This document shows positions 33,770 through 43,422 of a DNA stretch of 64,000 nucleotides, piece by piece. Origin of the DNA: an uncultured bacterium. Its GTDB lineage: Bacteria; Myxococcota_A; Polyangia; Polyangiales; Houyiibacteriaceae. Where the stretch lies: NCBI GenBank assembly GCA_938024995.1, contig CALJDU010000033.1, forward strand, positions 243,023 to 307,022. The letters run 5' to 3'. Below the pieces are notes generated by a model. It was not told the DNA's origin and made no database searches. It saw nothing but the letters and a program-made list of their open reading frames with translations. A program made the position numbers and the translations under genes. Position 1 is the first letter of the stretch. Each line of letters starts with the position of its first letter.

Positions 33770-36293
33770 TCACGACATCAGCGAGAAGCGTTCCGCTCGC
33801 CGTCGGCGCCGCGTCCACACCAAACAAAAACCCAACGCGGCCCACACCAAGGCGAGATCTGCCGAGTCGGTCCGTGCGCTCACCCGACAACCGCAGTCCC
33901 CGGCCCCAGTGACCATGCCGCCGTCGGGTTCAGCGTCAACCTCCACATCGGAGGCATCGCCCGTGTCCATCGCGCCCGTGTCCATCGCGCCCGTGTCCGA
34001 AACTCCCGCATCCGCAGGTCCCGTGTCCGACACCCCCGCGTCCATCGGTTCGGGAAGCGGCGCGTCATAAGAAACGGTCGCGAGGCGCACGTCCCGCTCA
34101 AGCACAACTTGTCGCTGCATCAGCGCGAACGCGCGACCGTCGCTCGAGCCGCCCATCGCTCTGGGTCGGTACACGAACACGTCCTCGTCCCAAAAGAGAG
34201 GGCCTCGCGGATCAGAGCCGACCGTCGTCCCGTCCGGGTTGATGTAGTGAACACGGAGCCGGCTCCCGAACCTCGGGCGCCAGTCCCCAATCGCGACGAA
34301 GCGAAGGCCATCAAAAGCGACCACCGGATCAAGCGCGCCGAGCAAGAAGATGATGTCCTCGGCGTCCCGTAGCGATCCGTCAAATCCGATTCGGCGCCCA
34401 TGCGCAGAGTGCCGAACGACGCCCGGGCTCTCGCTCTTGAACTCCCACGAGAACAAGAACTGATCTCGCCCCGCGACGACCGGGTGAACCGGTGGCGCCA
34501 GCGTCCCGTACTCACGCTCCGCGAAACCGACCGCGAGCACCTCGTTCGTGAGCACCCTGAGCGACGCGTCGAACACGCGCGCCTCGAGCCTCTCGCCGTC
34601 CCACCAGGAGACCCCGACGCGCCCGCCGCCACCCGCGACCTCGATCGCGTGCCGTCTCGTGTATGCGCAGGTGCCGAGACGCACGCTTGAGCCGAGCACG
34701 CCGTCGCGCGTCATCGGATAGAGCAGGACGTCTGTGCCGCGGCGAACGACAAGCGCAAACTCATCTCCGAAGCTCGCGATGCGCGCGAAGTCGCCAGCGA
34801 GCGCGGTCGACCCAGACCCCACGACGCGACCATCGGTCCTGACGCGCGCCCAGCGAAGTCGTCCGTCTCGAAACCAAGCGGTCATGTACGCGCCCGCGCC
34901 GAACGCCACCGTCGGAGGTTCCCCCTCCGCGTCGAGCACCAGCTCCTCGAGATGAGACCCAGCGAGCGAGAGACGAGACGCGAACGCGCCGTCGCGGCCG
35001 TCCGTGTACGTCACGAGGTACTCGCTCCCGCTCGTGGCGATGGTGAGCGCGGTTTGATCCGCTTGCTCGCGATTGACCAGGCTCACCTCTTCATCAAGGA
35101 CGTCGCCGCTCCGAGACACCCGGCGCGCTTGTGCCGCCTCGCGCGCCCAAAAGATGTCGGGGTCGCAGTGGATCAGGAGCGACTGACCAGGTGACCCTGC
35201 GGCGCGAAGACATCGCGTATCTGCGCCCCCGACCCTGGCGCGAGAAGTCAGCGTCCTGAGATCACGCGAGACGTGTCGGTGCTCCACGCGCACCTCCGAA
35301 CGCGCGAAAACATCGACCCCGGAACCGGTGGACGCGATCGCGATTTCGTCCGTGTCCGCGAAAACACCCGTGACGCGCGAGACCCGAAGAGCCGACGTGA
35401 TCCGCTCGACCTCGACCTCGCGCGACGCGGTGATGTAGGCGTGAAGAAACACAGACCCGTCAAACACAACTGGCCCAGCCCCCATGAGCGAGACGGGATC
35501 AGAGAGCGAGCCATCTGGAGACCAGGTCCGCGCTTGATTCCCCGCGCGAACCAAGAGCGCGCCGCGTCCGTACGCGATGGAGATCGGGCCATCGTCGTTT
35601 TCGAGCCCGAGGTTCTGCCCGTCGGGATCAAGGTTCACGCCGTCCCGATTGATGCGCGCGAGAAAGACGGACGGTTCGTCATCCGCGCCTGACCGCGTCA
35701 CGGGTTCGCGCCACGCGACGAGAAAGTTCGTTCCATCGGTCGTGACGACCGGGAAGTCCTGGCTACGATCCGCGGAGGTGATCAAGAACCGGTTCACCAC
35801 GGTGCCGTCCGCCTCGAAGAGCGTCGCCCCGATGTCGTGAAGGGAACGGGTCAAGAACTCGCTTCGATACACCGCCAGGTAGCGACCCGAGAGCGCGGCC
35901 ACTTGAAAGCGTCGGCGCACCGTGTCCGCGTCTTCATAGCGAGACAAGACGTCCCTCCCGATCTCCATCGCGTCACCGATCCGCGCGCCATCCACGCCAT
36001 ATCGAACCGCGAAGAGATAAGGCGGGTTCCGGACCGACAACTCAAACCCGCGGTCGAGACCAGGTTGAGGCCCGAAGCCGCTATAGATCGCGAGGTAGCT
36101 GGTCCCGTCGAAGGTGACGTCCAAGACGACCCATCTCGCCCCGCGACTCACCACCCTGAAGGTCGCGTGGCCAAAACGCCGGGGTGAGATCTTGGTCGTC
36201 CCCGATGATCGGTTGCGCAGCGACTGGCACCGGGAGCCCCCACAACGCTGATGTGATCCCGAACCACACAAGAGCCCCCCCAAGTACTTTCAT
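33770..36293 (-). pseudogene. Surface beta-propeller-like protein with MYXO-CTERM-like tail, frameshifted near its N-terminus
   Basis: The true start is ATG 36293 (MKVLGGALVWFGITSALW, signal peptide ending PVAA), followed by DDQDLTPAFWPRDLQ, which matches EQDLSPSFISRSL of the paralogue upstream (39744-36328). That frame stops at 36081, while the rest of the homology (VTFDGTSYLAIYSG onward) is one frame over. One extra G in the GGGG run at 36139-36142 explains it. The body is a repeat of xDGTxFLVAWRE-type strands, probably a beta-propeller. The C-terminus has an Asp/Ala/Thr linker, DCGCRV, a hydrophobic helix and TRRRRR, a MYXO-CTERM-like sorting signal. It lies 34 bases after its paralogue in the same direction. 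Sequencing error is as likely as real inactivation. Confidence 0.7.
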
Positions 36294-36327
36294 CGTCGCC
36301 TCAACCCGCTCACTCGTTTCCATTCAC

Positions 36328-37600
36328 CTACCCACCGCACACGCCGACGTCGCAGGTCACGCAGCCCGTTCGGTCGCCGCGCGGCGCTCCGCTCACCGGC
36401 ACGCACATCCCTTCGAGACCGGGCTCGCCGCACGCTTTGCACGTGCCCGCACACAAGCGCTCGCAGCACACGCCGTCCGTGCAGAAACCGCTCTCGCAAT
36501 CGCCGTCGGCCGCGCACGCGGTACCAAGCGGGTCCGCGCCGACGCACACTCCCGCGTCACAGCTCGGGCAGCCGTCGCGATCACCGCGCGGCGCTCCGCT
36601 CACCGCGACGCACATGCCCTCGCTCCCGGGTTCGCCGCATGCTTTGCAGGTTCCGCGGCACGCGCGCTCGCAACACACGCCGTCCACGCAGAACCCGCTC
36701 TCGCAAAGCGAGTCGTCGCCGCACGCGCTGCCGAGCGTCCCGACCTCCGAGCACACCCCTACGTCACAGAACGAGCAGCCATCGCGTTCGCCACGGGGAG
36801 CACCGCTCACAGGAACACACATACCTTCAAAGCCCGGCTCTGCGCACGCTTTGCAATCGCCGCGACACGCCCGCTCGCAACACACTCCGTCGGTACACGC
36901 GCCGCTCTCGCACTCGCTGTCCAACGCGCACTCCGCGCCGAGCGTGCCGGCCCCCGCGTCGTCGATGCACGCCCCCTCGTCACACGTAAGGCAGCCCGTC
37001 CGGTCTCCGCGGGGCGCGCCGCTGATCGGGACGCAGTAGCCCTCGTCACCCGGTTCGCCGCAGGCCTTGCACGTCCCGGCACATCCCCACTGACAACACA
37101 CGCCGTCCACGCAGTGACCGTCCATGCACTCGGCGTCTGCGTCGCACGCTTCGCCTCGATTGAGCATCCCACCGCCGCCATCAGCGCACGAGCCCATCAA
37201 ACAAGCATCGCAACCATCGCGGTCGCCATGGGGCGCCCCGCTGATCGGTTCGCACATGCCTTCGCTCCCGGGGACGTCACACGCTTTGCAGTCGCCGGTG
37301 CACGCGCGCTCGCAGCAGAAGCCATCCACACAGTGCCCACCCGCGCACTCCGCGTCGGCGACGCACACGTCACCCAAGCCGCCGGCCGTCCCGTCGTCAC
37401 AGACGCCGTCGACGCACATCAAGCAACCGTCGCGATCACCACGCGGCGCGCCGCTGATGCTCACGCACTCGCCGAACATCCCCGCTTCGCCGCAGGCGTC
37501 GCAGGTCCCGACGCACGCGCTCTCGCAGCACACGCCGTCAACGCAGAAGCCGCTCCCGCACTCCGCGCTCTCCGCACAGGCGTTGCCCAGCGCGCCGCTC
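36328..37600 (-). repeat. Six-unit Cys-rich coding repeat, copy A
   Basis: This block and copy B (45302-46560) match unit by unit at both protein and DNA level and lie in the same orientation about 9 kb apart. Each holds six roughly 205-215-bp units. The long direct repeat could recombine. Confidence 0.8.
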
Positions 37601-39744
37601 GTGCTCGGCGCACCGTGCATCCGGAACCGCAAGTCCGACGAGAGCGACTCGCTCACGTAGTACACCCAGAGCGAGAGGCCGTCTCCGCGCGAGAGAAACC
37701 CGTGCGTGATCATGTCGCGCGCACCCTCATACGCGATCTGCGTCCCCAGCCGGTCGACGAAGGTTCCGTCGGGGCGCATGTAGGTGCGCCGCGTCCGCGA
37801 ACCCGAGGGGGGATCGCGATCCCCAACGGCGACAAAGAACTCACCATCAAAGGTCAGCTCGGTGTCATACGACGTCCCGAGAATTTCTGTCCCCAGTGGG
37901 TCGAGCAAGTCGCCGTCCGCGCTCACGCGGTAGATGTACGTCGAGCCGGCTGCGCTTGAGGTGAGCGCGAACAAACCAGCCCCCGCGGCGATCTCCACGT
38001 TCGCGGCAGTCGTCGGCAGCACATCAGTCGGCACGGCGACCAAGGACTCATCGAAGACGCGCACGTTGGAACCACGCCACGCGAGGGCGAGCCGGTTGGG
38101 CAATGCCGCCAGCCGCATCGGCGCCACCAAGCTCGTCGCGATCGACGTCGAGGTAGGCGTCCCGAGTGAACCATCAGACGCCATGGTCGCGAGCTTGATC
38201 TCGGTCCGGCCGCCGTACGCGACGACGAACGAAGAGCCAAACGCGACCAACCGCGTGTAGAGCGTCGGTACCGAGGCGTGCACCCCGCGCGCGAGCTCGA
38301 CCCCCGCTGGCGAGAACCGCGCCCAGTGCATCACGCCCATCTCGGTCCACGTCACGAGGTAAACCCCTGCGCTGAACGCCACATGAGGAGTCGTGTTGCC
38401 GACGCTTGAGAGGACCCTTTCCTCCCCGGCGGTCCCGTCCTCGCTCACGATCGTCAGATACGACCCGACCCGCACGTCCTCATAGACGACCGCGAAGTCC
38501 GTCCCATCCGTGGCCACCCCCGTGACCAGCCCTGGTGCGTTGCGCCGCGCGACGATGCTCGGGCCGTCGACAACTTCATCCGTTGGCAGATCGACCCGAT
38601 GCGCGACCGGGGTCGGGCTGAAACCGTACTGAGGTGGGAGCGTCGTGTCACAGGTCGAGGTGAGCGTCTCGTCCCCGCCGCTCGCGATCGTCACGCAGTT
38701 CTGGGCAGGCGCGATCAAGAGCGGCGCGCCGACCGACAAGCTCGACGACACCTGCGTCAGGAACGCGTCACCGCCCGCGACCGTCCCGATCTGGAACCCG
38801 GCGCCGTTGGAACTCACGTCGAAGTTGGTCACTCCGGTCATCACGTCGTCGGCGGTCGCGAGCACGACGCCAGCGACAGAGAGCAGCTCCAGATCAAGGT
38901 TGCCGCTCGTGTCGAGGTAAGCGTTCAAGAAGTTCGTTCCGTCGCTCGCGAGCTCCCCCGGCCCGCCGACTGAGAAGACCGGCGAGATCGTCGCTCCGTC
39001 GGGAGACATGGTACGCGCCGTCGATCCCGCGCGAACCATGTAGACCCCCGCGCCATACGCGATCGAGATCGCGCCGACCGAGTCGTCCATCCCGAGATCG
39101 ATAGGATCCGGGTCCAGGTTGACGCCATCCGGGGTGATCCGCGCCGCGTAGACCGCCGGGACGTCATCGGGACCACGGCGCGACAGCGCGTCGCGCCAGG
39201 CCACCAGGAAGTTCGCTCCGTCCGCTTCGATGACAGGATACTCTTGATCACGGATCTCGTTCGTGACGTAGAAGTCGCTCAAAACCGTCCCGTCGGCCGA
39301 CATCAAAATCGCGCCGATGTCCCACTTGCCCAGGCGGTCGTACTCGCTTCGAAAGCTAATGAGATAGCGGTCCCCTACGTTGGCGACCCCAATCTGACTG
39401 CGGTACCGGAGCGCCCGAATCGCGTCGAACCCGTGGGGCAGGTCCGCGCTGAGCAAGTACTCGGAGCCACGCGTTCCATCGGCGGCGTATCGCACGGCCC
39501 AGACTCGGCTCTCGGACTTCCACGCCAGCATGGTGCCGGACCCATCGAAGGTCGCGGCGACCTCGGTCCCTGATCGAAGTGATCGTGAGATGAAGCTCGG
39601 CGACAGGTCTTGCTCAGGTCCAAGGTCGTCGATGATCTCGAGCGACTCGGTCGCGCCGACAAACGAGTCAGTACCAAAATCATCATTGGCAGCGCAGCCG
39701 ACGACAAGAGAGAGCGCGACCAAGACCCGGAAGAACCTACCCAT
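36328..39744 (-). CDS. Lipoprotein: beta-propeller-like domain plus six Cys-rich repeats
   Basis: A 1138-residue protein starting at MGRFFRVLVALSLVVGC (lipobox). An upstream ATG at 39963 lies in the neighbouring helicase region and is rejected. Residues about 40-710 contain recurrent ADGANFLVAWRD and TDGTDFAVVYED strands, a predicted propeller shared with the next gene downstream. The last 430 residues are six units of about 68-72 residues with the pattern ECxSGxCxDGVCCExxCxGxC, then KACGEPGxEGMC, then SGAPRGDRxGC. Each unit has about ten Cys. Similar repeats occur widely in myxobacterial surface proteins and are sometimes mislabelled as tryptophan synthase. Likely on the cell surface. Its repeat block is nearly the same as that of the gene at 45302-48799. 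Confidence 0.75.
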   Translation of the reverse strand: MGRFFRVLVALSLVVGCAANDDFGTDSFVGATESLEIIDDLGPEQDLSPSFISRSLRSGTEVAATFDGSGTMLAWKSESRVWAVRYAADGTRGSEYLLSADLPHGFDAIRALRYRSQIGVANVGDRYLISFRSEYDRLGKWDIGAILMSADGTVLSDFYVTNEIRDQEYPVIEADGANFLVAWRDALSRRGPDDVPAVYAARITPDGVNLDPDPIDLGMDDSVGAISIAYGAGVYMVRAGSTARTMSPDGATISPVFSVGGPGELASDGTNFLNAYLDTSGNLDLELLSVAGVVLATADDVMTGVTNFDVSSNGAGFQIGTVAGGDAFLTQVSSSLSVGAPLLIAPAQNCVTIASGGDETLTSTCDTTLPPQYGFSPTPVAHRVDLPTDEVVDGPSIVARRNAPGLVTGVATDGTDFAVVYEDVRVGSYLTIVSEDGTAGEERVLSSVGNTTPHVAFSAGVYLVTWTEMGVMHWARFSPAGVELARGVHASVPTLYTRLVAFGSSFVVAYGGRTEIKLATMASDGSLGTPTSTSIATSLVAPMRLAALPNRLALAWRGSNVRVFDESLVAVPTDVLPTTAANVEIAAGAGLFALTSSAAGSTYIYRVSADGDLLDPLGTEILGTSYDTELTFDGEFFVAVGDRDPPSGSRTRRTYMRPDGTFVDRLGTQIAYEGARDMITHGFLSRGDGLSLWVYYVSESLSSDLRFRMHGAPSTSGALGNACAESAECGSGFCVDGVCCESACVGTCDACGEAGMFGECVSISGAPRGDRDGCLMCVDGVCDDGTAGGLGDVCVADAECAGGHCVDGFCCERACTGDCKACDVPGSEGMCEPISGAPHGDRDGCDACLMGSCADGGGGMLNRGEACDADAECMDGHCVDGVCCQWGCAGTCKACGEPGDEGYCVPISGAPRGDRTGCLTCDEGACIDDAGAGTLGAECALDSECESGACTDGVCCERACRGDCKACAEPGFEGMCVPVSGAPRGERDGCSFCDVGVCSEVGTLGSACGDDSLCESGFCVDGVCCERACRGTCKACGEPGSEGMCVAVSGAPRGDRDGCPSCDAGVCVGADPLGTACAADGDCESGFCTDGVCCERLCAGTCKACGEPGLEGMCVPVSGAPRGDRTGCVTCDVGVCGG

Positions 39745-39837
39745 GGCAGCTTGGTTGCCTCCACGCGCCAGAGATTCAGACGAAACAGACGCGTGACCAC
39801 CAAGTCTCGCCCGCCCAACGCCGCCGCCGCCGAAACG

Positions 39838-39890
39838 TTCTTGAGCGGGTCCGCGCCGACACAGCTCAGACAACCATCGTTCACCCCAAC
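39838..39890 (-). pseudogene. Relic of a third Cys-rich repeat gene
   Basis: Read on the minus strand this gives NDGCLSCVGADPLKN, matching the unit 5/6 junction of the Cys-rich repeats (RDGCPSCDAGVCVGADPLG) with an exact five-codon deletion. On the plus strand gcgggtccgcgccgac is shared with both full copies (36528 and 45509 regions). There is no start, and the flanks do not continue the repeat. It sits between the lipoprotein start (39744) and the helicase stop (39924), which marks a recombination scar. Confidence 0.65.
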
Positions 39891-39923
39891 GGGTCGCGCG
39901 ATGCCAAAAGACCAGCTCCGCGA

Positions 39924-42146
39924 TCAACCGTACATCGTCGCCAACGCGCGGAGTTCCCGCCACGCTCCCGGAATGTCAAAGCGCGCCGCCGCGAAGTTCT
40001 CGCAGAGCAGCTCTGACGTCAGGAAGCGGTCGTACTTCCCAATCTCCTTGAACCGAATCGGCCTCGCGAGCGCGACCGGTGACGGAGGAGCGCTCATCAA
40101 CAGGTCCTGCACGACGCGCAAGAGCTGATCAGGAGAAACGTCGACGTCGATGCATACGCCGCCGTGAAACGCTTCGATTCCGCGCTGACCCAATAGAACG
40201 CACAGCGTGTTCACCGCCTTGTCCCCGGCCCAAGTGAGCCAGGTACTTGACGAGTCGTCGCGGATCACGAGCTCTCGCGAGAGCTGCGCCTCTCGAAAGA
40301 ACGTTCGCCCTTCCGTGAGAAGTTCGGTCGCTCTCGCGTCGACGAAGCGAGGGACGTCCGGCGAGAGATAGACCTCGCGCATCCGCCGCCGAACGACCTC
40401 GTGAACCATCGGTCCCGATCCAAAGAACGTCGGAGGACGCGCTCCCTTTGAAGGCGAAACCGTGATCGCGTGCGTCTCGCGGTCGACCTTCAGCACCACC
40501 CATCGACGTCCGCCGAAGATGACCGCGCTCCCCTCCACGATCGCTTGCCGCACGGGTAGCGTCCCAAGCACCTTTCCCGCGTGGATCACTTGGAGCTCCC
40601 GAGGCGTCGAGAACGCTGCGTAGAACGTGTAGTGGTCAACGAGTCGCTCTCCCGCTTCCCCGAGCGTTAACAGCCCGTCGCTGGTTTGCGTGAGCAGACC
40701 GAGGGCACCCAGGCGACGCAGCAGCCGCGCGAACACCTTCTGGTCCTGCAGGATGAACAAGCCCGACGCGCACAACAGCCGCCACGCCTCGCCGGCGTTC
40801 ACCGCGCCTCGCTGCGCCACGTGGGACAAGAGCTGCTGCACCAACGTCGAGAGGTTGAGCGACTCACCGTCTGGAGGCTCGACCCAACCGGCGAGCATCA
40901 GCTGGACCATCGCGATCGACTGCACCGTCTGCGCGCGCAGTCGATCCGGTGCGCGGCTCCCCGAGTCGAGCTCGGCTTCCGGAACGTGAAACCGGAGCAC
41001 CGCGCTGCCGCCTTTGCGTCCCGAACGACCGACTCTCTGCCGAAGCGACGCCACCGACGGCGGGACGCCGATCTGCGCGATGCTCTCCACCGTTCCCACG
41101 TCGATGCCCATCTCAAGCGTGCTGGTCGCGACGACGCTCGCGGGACGCGCATCGGACTTGAGCTCCGCTTCCGCGTGCTGCCGCAGATCCTTCGCGAGGC
41201 TCCCGTGATGCGGAAAGAACTCCACCGGAACCCGCGCCTCTTCGCAGGACAGACGCAGGAGGTCGGCGTACCGCTCCACGTTCTCGCGGCTGTTCGCGAA
41301 GATGAGGTTGTCGGAGCCGCGCATGGTCCTAAAGAGCCGGGAAGCGATCTCGCGCGCGACGCGGTCGGCCGCCTCGCTCTTGTTGTGATGCGTTGGCTTC
41401 AAGCCATTGTTCGGGTCTTTGATCACGTATCCGCGAAGCATGAGTTGAATCGTCTGTCGCGCGCTCTCATCCTGAACGACGACGACAGACTCAGCATCAG
41501 TCGGGCGCAGGTACCGCGCCGCGATCGACATATCGCCCAGCGTCGCGGACAACGCGATCCGCGGGACCCGCCGTCCGCTCAGCAGATCCACTCGATGCAT
41601 CAGTGACTGAAGCTGCTTGCCGCGATCCGAACCAATGAAGGCGTGGAACTCGTCGACAACGAGATGCGAGATACCCGCCACGACCCCCGCGACGACGGGA
41701 CCACGTCGAACGAGCTGCGCCTCAAGCGACTCGGGTGTGATCAACAGGACCCCGACCGGCGACTCGAGGAAGCGCTTCTTGTTCGCGCGCGACACGTCTC
41801 CATGCCAGCGCGTCACCCGAACATCGGCCGACTCACCCAGGCCCTCGAGGCGCCGAAACTGATCGTTGATCAGCGCCTTGAGCGGAGACACGCAAACACA
41901 GAGACCTCCGGCCCGCGCGAGGTGACTCACGATCGGGAGAAACGCGGCCTCCGTTTTTCCAGCCGCGGTCGGCGCCGCGAGGATCACGTCGCGCTGCCCT
42001 TCAAGGATCGGCGCGGCCGCTTGCTCCTGAATCGGATGCAGCGACGTCCACCCCCGCGACCACATCCATCGCTGCACGCCTTCATGAAGAAGATGAAACG
42101 CGGTCGACGACGGCTCCGACTCAGAGCGTAAAGCTGGCGAGCTCAT
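39924..42146 (-). CDS. Lhr-like DEAD/DEAH helicase (BrxHI-like), TerB/BrxD module
   Basis: A 740-residue superfamily 2 helicase. Walker A APTAAGKT at 58-65, VSPLKALINDQ, VVDEFHAF (DExH), ALSATLGD, STLEMGIDVG and QRVGRSGRKG give a complete helicase core of the Lhr type. The C-terminal 330 residues match the extended Lhr winged-helix and beta regions (LSTLVQQLLSHVAQRGAVN, GSAVIFGGRRWVVLKVD). Helicases of this type accompany BrxD-like ATPases in BREX type 2/Pgl loci (BrxHI) and in TerB-domain neighbourhoods. The gene overlaps the ATPase gene by 26 bases, a strong sign of coupled expression. It probably acts on DNA or RNA during invasion or damage (inference). Confidence 0.85.
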   Translation of the reverse strand: MSSPALRSESEPSSTAFHLLHEGVQRWMWSRGWTSLHPIQEQAAAPILEGQRDVILAAPTAAGKTEAAFLPIVSHLARAGGLCVCVSPLKALINDQFRRLEGLGESADVRVTRWHGDVSRANKKRFLESPVGVLLITPESLEAQLVRRGPVVAGVVAGISHLVVDEFHAFIGSDRGKQLQSLMHRVDLLSGRRVPRIALSATLGDMSIAARYLRPTDAESVVVVQDESARQTIQLMLRGYVIKDPNNGLKPTHHNKSEAADRVAREIASRLFRTMRGSDNLIFANSRENVERYADLLRLSCEEARVPVEFFPHHGSLAKDLRQHAEAELKSDARPASVVATSTLEMGIDVGTVESIAQIGVPPSVASLRQRVGRSGRKGGSAVLRFHVPEAELDSGSRAPDRLRAQTVQSIAMVQLMLAGWVEPPDGESLNLSTLVQQLLSHVAQRGAVNAGEAWRLLCASGLFILQDQKVFARLLRRLGALGLLTQTSDGLLTLGEAGERLVDHYTFYAAFSTPRELQVIHAGKVLGTLPVRQAIVEGSAVIFGGRRWVVLKVDRETHAITVSPSKGARPPTFFGSGPMVHEVVRRRMREVYLSPDVPRFVDARATELLTEGRTFFREAQLSRELVIRDDSSSTWLTWAGDKAVNTLCVLLGQRGIEAFHGGVCIDVDVSPDQLLRVVQDLLMSAPPSPVALARPIRFKEIGKYDRFLTSELLCENFAAARFDIPGAWRELRALATMYG

Positions 42147-43422
42147 CCGCTCCCTCGTCCGCGCTCGAAACGCTCTTCGTCTTCCCGCTCACCACGAGGC
42201 CTTTCAAGAGTTCTTCCCACGTGACCCCCGGGTTCTGCGACAGCACCGCCAGCAAGCTCACGAAAGCGACGACGGTATTGCGAGGGGTCTTGAAGTACGC
42301 TTCCCCGATCGTCTCCCAGCAGTGCTTCATAAAGGCCGTGAGCGCCTCGTCCGGCAAAGAGGGCGCGCCTTGCCCGGAATCGTGAACGCGCCGGATGTTC
42401 TGGAGCAGCAGGAAGAGATCCTCCGGCGAGAGATTCTCGAGCCGAAGCACGGGGCCGGAGAGGTCGCGCAGGCCATCGCGCGCGAACGTGTTCTGCGCGA
42501 GCCGCGTCTGGAGCGCCTCGTAGCTATAGAGCCCCTTGCGCGGATCAACCAAGAACTCAGGTGTCCCGCCCAACACGAAGCCGATGCTGCTGGCGCCTCC
42601 CTGCAAGCTGTCGTTGAGGATCCGCAAGATCTGCTCGTAGTTCGACCGGCGCGCGCGACCGCTCCCGAGCTTGTAGAGGTTGACCATCTCGTCGAGACAA
42701 ACCAGCAGTCCTCCGAACCCCGCGAGGGTCACGAAGCGCGCGAAGAGCTTCAGCATGTCGTAGACGTTGTTGTCTTCAATGATCACGCGAACACCGAGCG
42801 CGCGCCTCGCCTCCGTCTTTGTCGCGAACTCCCCGCGTAGCCAACGAAGCGCGTTCTGCCGAAGCGCTTCATCGCCGTCATCGTGGCCACGCCAGTACGC
42901 CGCGATCACCTCCGCGAAAGCGAACCCACCAACCGAATCGCTCAGCGCGTCGAGCCGCGCCTTGATCACATCTCGCGTCGGGCGACCTTTCGCCTCCGCT
43001 TCTTTCAAGGCAGACGAGACGAACCGCTCGACCACGCTCGCGAGCGCGTTCCCTTCCGGCTTCGACCGCGTCGCGAGGTTGCGCATCAGCTCTTGGTACA
43101 AGGCGCGCGCTTGACCTCCCGAGGCGTGAAGGCGGCGATCGGGCGTGAGGTCCGCGTGGATCGTCACCATCTTCTCCGCGAGCGCGATTGATCGCACGAG
43201 CTGCAAGAAGAACGTCTTGCCCGATCCGTAGCGGCCGATGATGAACCGGGTCGAGGACCCGCCGTCCCTCACGCGCGCGAGATCCTTCATCATGGCCTGT
43301 ACTTCGTCTTTGCGACCGACCTGAATGTGCTGCTGCCCCACCCCAGGCACCACGCCCGCGGCCAGCGACTGCAGAACCGCGTCGCGTACACGGGGCCGGA
43401 TCTTGGTTATCGTTCTCGTCAC
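42121..43422 (-). CDS. P-loop ATP-binding protein, BrxD/DUF2791-like
   Basis: A 433-residue ATPase. Its N-terminus (GVVPGVGQQHIQVGRKDE) and Walker A (GRYGSGKT at 63-70) with FLQLVRSIALAEK after it match the DUF2791 family that includes BREX BrxD. Walker B is GGLLVCLDEMVNL. The segment YEQILRILNDSLQGGASSIG, then FVLGGTPEF, matches the ORC/Cdc6-like region of that family. It overlaps the TerB-domain gene by 4 bases and the helicase gene by 26. No pglZ, pglX, brxL or other core BREX genes are in the window, so it is not a full BREX system. The role could be ATP-dependent loading of the helicase (inference). Confidence 0.85.
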   Translation of the reverse strand: MTRTITKIRPRVRDAVLQSLAAGVVPGVGQQHIQVGRKDEVQAMMKDLARVRDGGSSTRFIIGRYGSGKTFFLQLVRSIALAEKMVTIHADLTPDRRLHASGGQARALYQELMRNLATRSKPEGNALASVVERFVSSALKEAEAKGRPTRDVIKARLDALSDSVGGFAFAEVIAAYWRGHDDGDEALRQNALRWLRGEFATKTEARRALGVRVIIEDNNVYDMLKLFARFVTLAGFGGLLVCLDEMVNLYKLGSGRARRSNYEQILRILNDSLQGGASSIGFVLGGTPEFLVDPRKGLYSYEALQTRLAQNTFARDGLRDLSGPVLRLENLSPEDLFLLLQNIRRVHDSGQGAPSLPDEALTAFMKHCWETIGEAYFKTPRNTVVAFVSLLAVLSQNPGVTWEELLKGLVVSGKTKSVSSADEGADELASFTL

